64,000 bases of DNA from Knoxdaviesia capensis (taxonomy: Eukaryota > Ascomycota > Sordariomycetes > Microascales > Gondwanamycetaceae). Below are positions 62,801 to 64,000 of this stretch, piece by piece. Each line of letters opens with the position of its first letter. Position 1 is the stretch's first letter. The position numbers and the translations under genes are program-made. Location of the stretch: positions 248,001 to 312,000 of the forward strand of contig LNGK01000005.1 of the NCBI GenBank assembly GCA_001510575.1, read 5' to 3'. The notes beneath the pieces were generated by a model, which saw nothing but the letters and a program-made list of their open reading frames with translations, searched no databases and was not told the origin of the DNA.

Positions 62801-64000
62801 GCAGTTCTGGGCCGGCGGGTGGGGTTATCCGGATGGAGTCTCAAGCGGCGCGGGCCCAGTCAGAGCAGGAATCCCGGAGCTGGCGGTGGAGCGATGTTCT
62901 CCTTTTCTCCAAGCGTCGGTTCTTGTTCCGTGACGTGGCGATTGAGGTGTTCTTCACCGATGGCCGGAGCTATCTGCTCACTACTCTGAATGTTACCGCC
63001 CGTGATGAACTGTTTTCCAGCCTCATCAAGAAGTGCCCACTAACTAGCAGCAGTGGAGGAGGCGGAAATGGCGGAAACGGTAGCGGGAGCAGTATCAGCG
63101 CCAACGGTGGCAACGCTGCGGCTGTGTCCGGGGCCGATGACAACTGGCGGCTTCAAGCACTCCGGGTGACTGATGACGCGCCTCAGGGCCTCGGAGCCCG
63201 AGTTGGCACGCTGCTGTTCAGCTCGTCGCCGTGGACCCCGATTCTGAAGAAATGGCAGAAGGGAGAGATGTCCAACTTCCAGTACCTTATGATGGTCAAC
63301 ACGATGGCCGGCCGCACATTCAACGATCTGACACAGTACCCGGTGTTCCCCTGGGTTCTGGCCGACTACACCAGCGAAGAGCTGGATCTGAACAATCCGG
63401 CGACGTTCCGCGATCTCTCCAAGCCGATGGGAGCCCAGACACCGGGCCGTCTGACGGAATACCGCGAGAACTTCCTCGCGCTGGCGGAAATGGGCGAGAC
63501 GCCGTTCCACTACGGCACGCACTACTCGTCCGCAATGATAGTTGCGTCGTACCTTATTCGGCTACCGCCGTTTGTGCACTCGTACATGCTGCTGCAAGGC
63601 GGTGCGTTCGACCACGCCGATCGGCTGTTCCAGTCGATTGGCGAAACGTGGCGGTCGGCGTCGCAGGAAATGAAGACGGACGTGCGCGAGCTGATCCCGG
63701 AGTTCTTCTGTCTGCCGGAGTTCCTGACCAATATCAACGGGTACAACTTCGGCACGCGCGAGAGCACGGGCGCCCGTGTGGACCACGTGGAACTCCCGCC
63801 ATGGGCGAAGGGGGATGCGTCGATCTTTGTCGCCAAGCACCGGGAAGCGCTGGAGAGTCCGTACGTGAGCGCGCACTTGCACCAGTGGATCGATCTGATC
63901 TTCGGGTGCAAGCAGCGGGGCGAGGCGGCCGCGGAAAACCTGAACGTGTTCCACTATCTGTCGTATGCGGGTGCAGCGGACCTGGACCGCATGTCCGATC
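56868..64000 (+). CDS. BPH1: BEACH-domain protein (Bph1/Lvs/LYST-like), 3' end outside window
   Basis: These very large cytosolic proteins act in membrane traffic, vacuole/lysosome sorting and cell-wall formation. Model exons: 56868-59487, 59563-59948, 60011-60488 and 60560 to the edge, about 2308 visible residues. Introns are 75, 62 and 71 nt with GTAAGT-type donors. A helical armadillo-like N-terminus comes first. About 370-566 is a concanavalin-A/laminin-G-like domain (GYTFTAWIRIDRF, LYVDGEFV). A long helical middle follows. About 1837-2000 is a PH-BEACH domain (YNVSRIVGLEMIEGILIIG, RWSDVLLFSKRRFLFRD) with Gly/Ser-rich inserts. From about 2055 the BEACH domain shows WQKGEMSNFQYLMMVN, GRTFNDLTQYPVFPWVL, FRDLSKPMG, HYGTHYSSAMIV and ELIPEFFCLPEFL. 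The C-terminal WD40 repeats expected for the family lie beyond the window. The start at 56868 begins MSSLPRRYRSS; the frame extends 43 codons further up only from a GTG. Intron 1 (59488-59562) is in frame and stop-free. Confidence 0.93.

Overview
This is nuclear DNA of a filamentous ascomycete. The Eurotiales (Aspergillus/Penicillium-type) are the best guess, from protein similarity recalled by eye, short introns (about 60-160 nt, CTAAC-like branch sites, GTRNGY donors), GC-biased third codon positions, pyrimidine-rich leaders and widely spaced genes. No ribosome binding sites, operons, tRNA, rRNA or CRISPR arrays were seen.

Layout. 1-1282 (-): phosphoserine phosphatase, 3' end cut by the window. 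3850-4857 (+): PAPS reductase. 6268-7482 (+): TYW3 of wybutosine synthesis. 7926-8694 (-): MIC19-type MICOS subunit. 14383-16266 (+): ferric reductase. 18425-20830 (+): 2-isopropylmalate synthase, with a first coding exon of only 8 nt. 21469-22780 (+): retropepsin-like fungal protein of unknown role, with an apparent one-base frameshift. 25148-29167 (+): importin beta. 32636-35757 (-): Zn2Cys6 transcription factor with seven exons, its zinc cluster split by introns and one apparent one-base frameshift. About 36.2-38.9 kb is strongly purine-rich on the + strand, and 39.3-52.6 kb is a gene-poor stretch with small repeats and a sequence gap. 52784-54996 (+): secreted protein of unknown function ending in a roughly 90-residue Asp/Asn/Glu tail. 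56868 to the right edge (+): large BEACH-domain protein, 3' end cut off.

Most genes are housekeeping: serine, cysteine and leucine synthesis, tRNA modification, mitochondrial cristae, iron uptake, nuclear import and vesicle traffic. They do not form an obvious cluster. The one plausible metabolic link is the head-to-head pair at the left end. Phosphoserine phosphatase makes serine, and PAPS reductase supplies reduced sulfur, and both feed cysteine synthesis. The parts least explained by known biology are the secreted acidic-tail protein, the retropepsin-like gene and the 13-kb gene-poor stretch.

Exon boundaries were set by eye from splice motifs, reading phase and protein continuity. They are models without transcript support.
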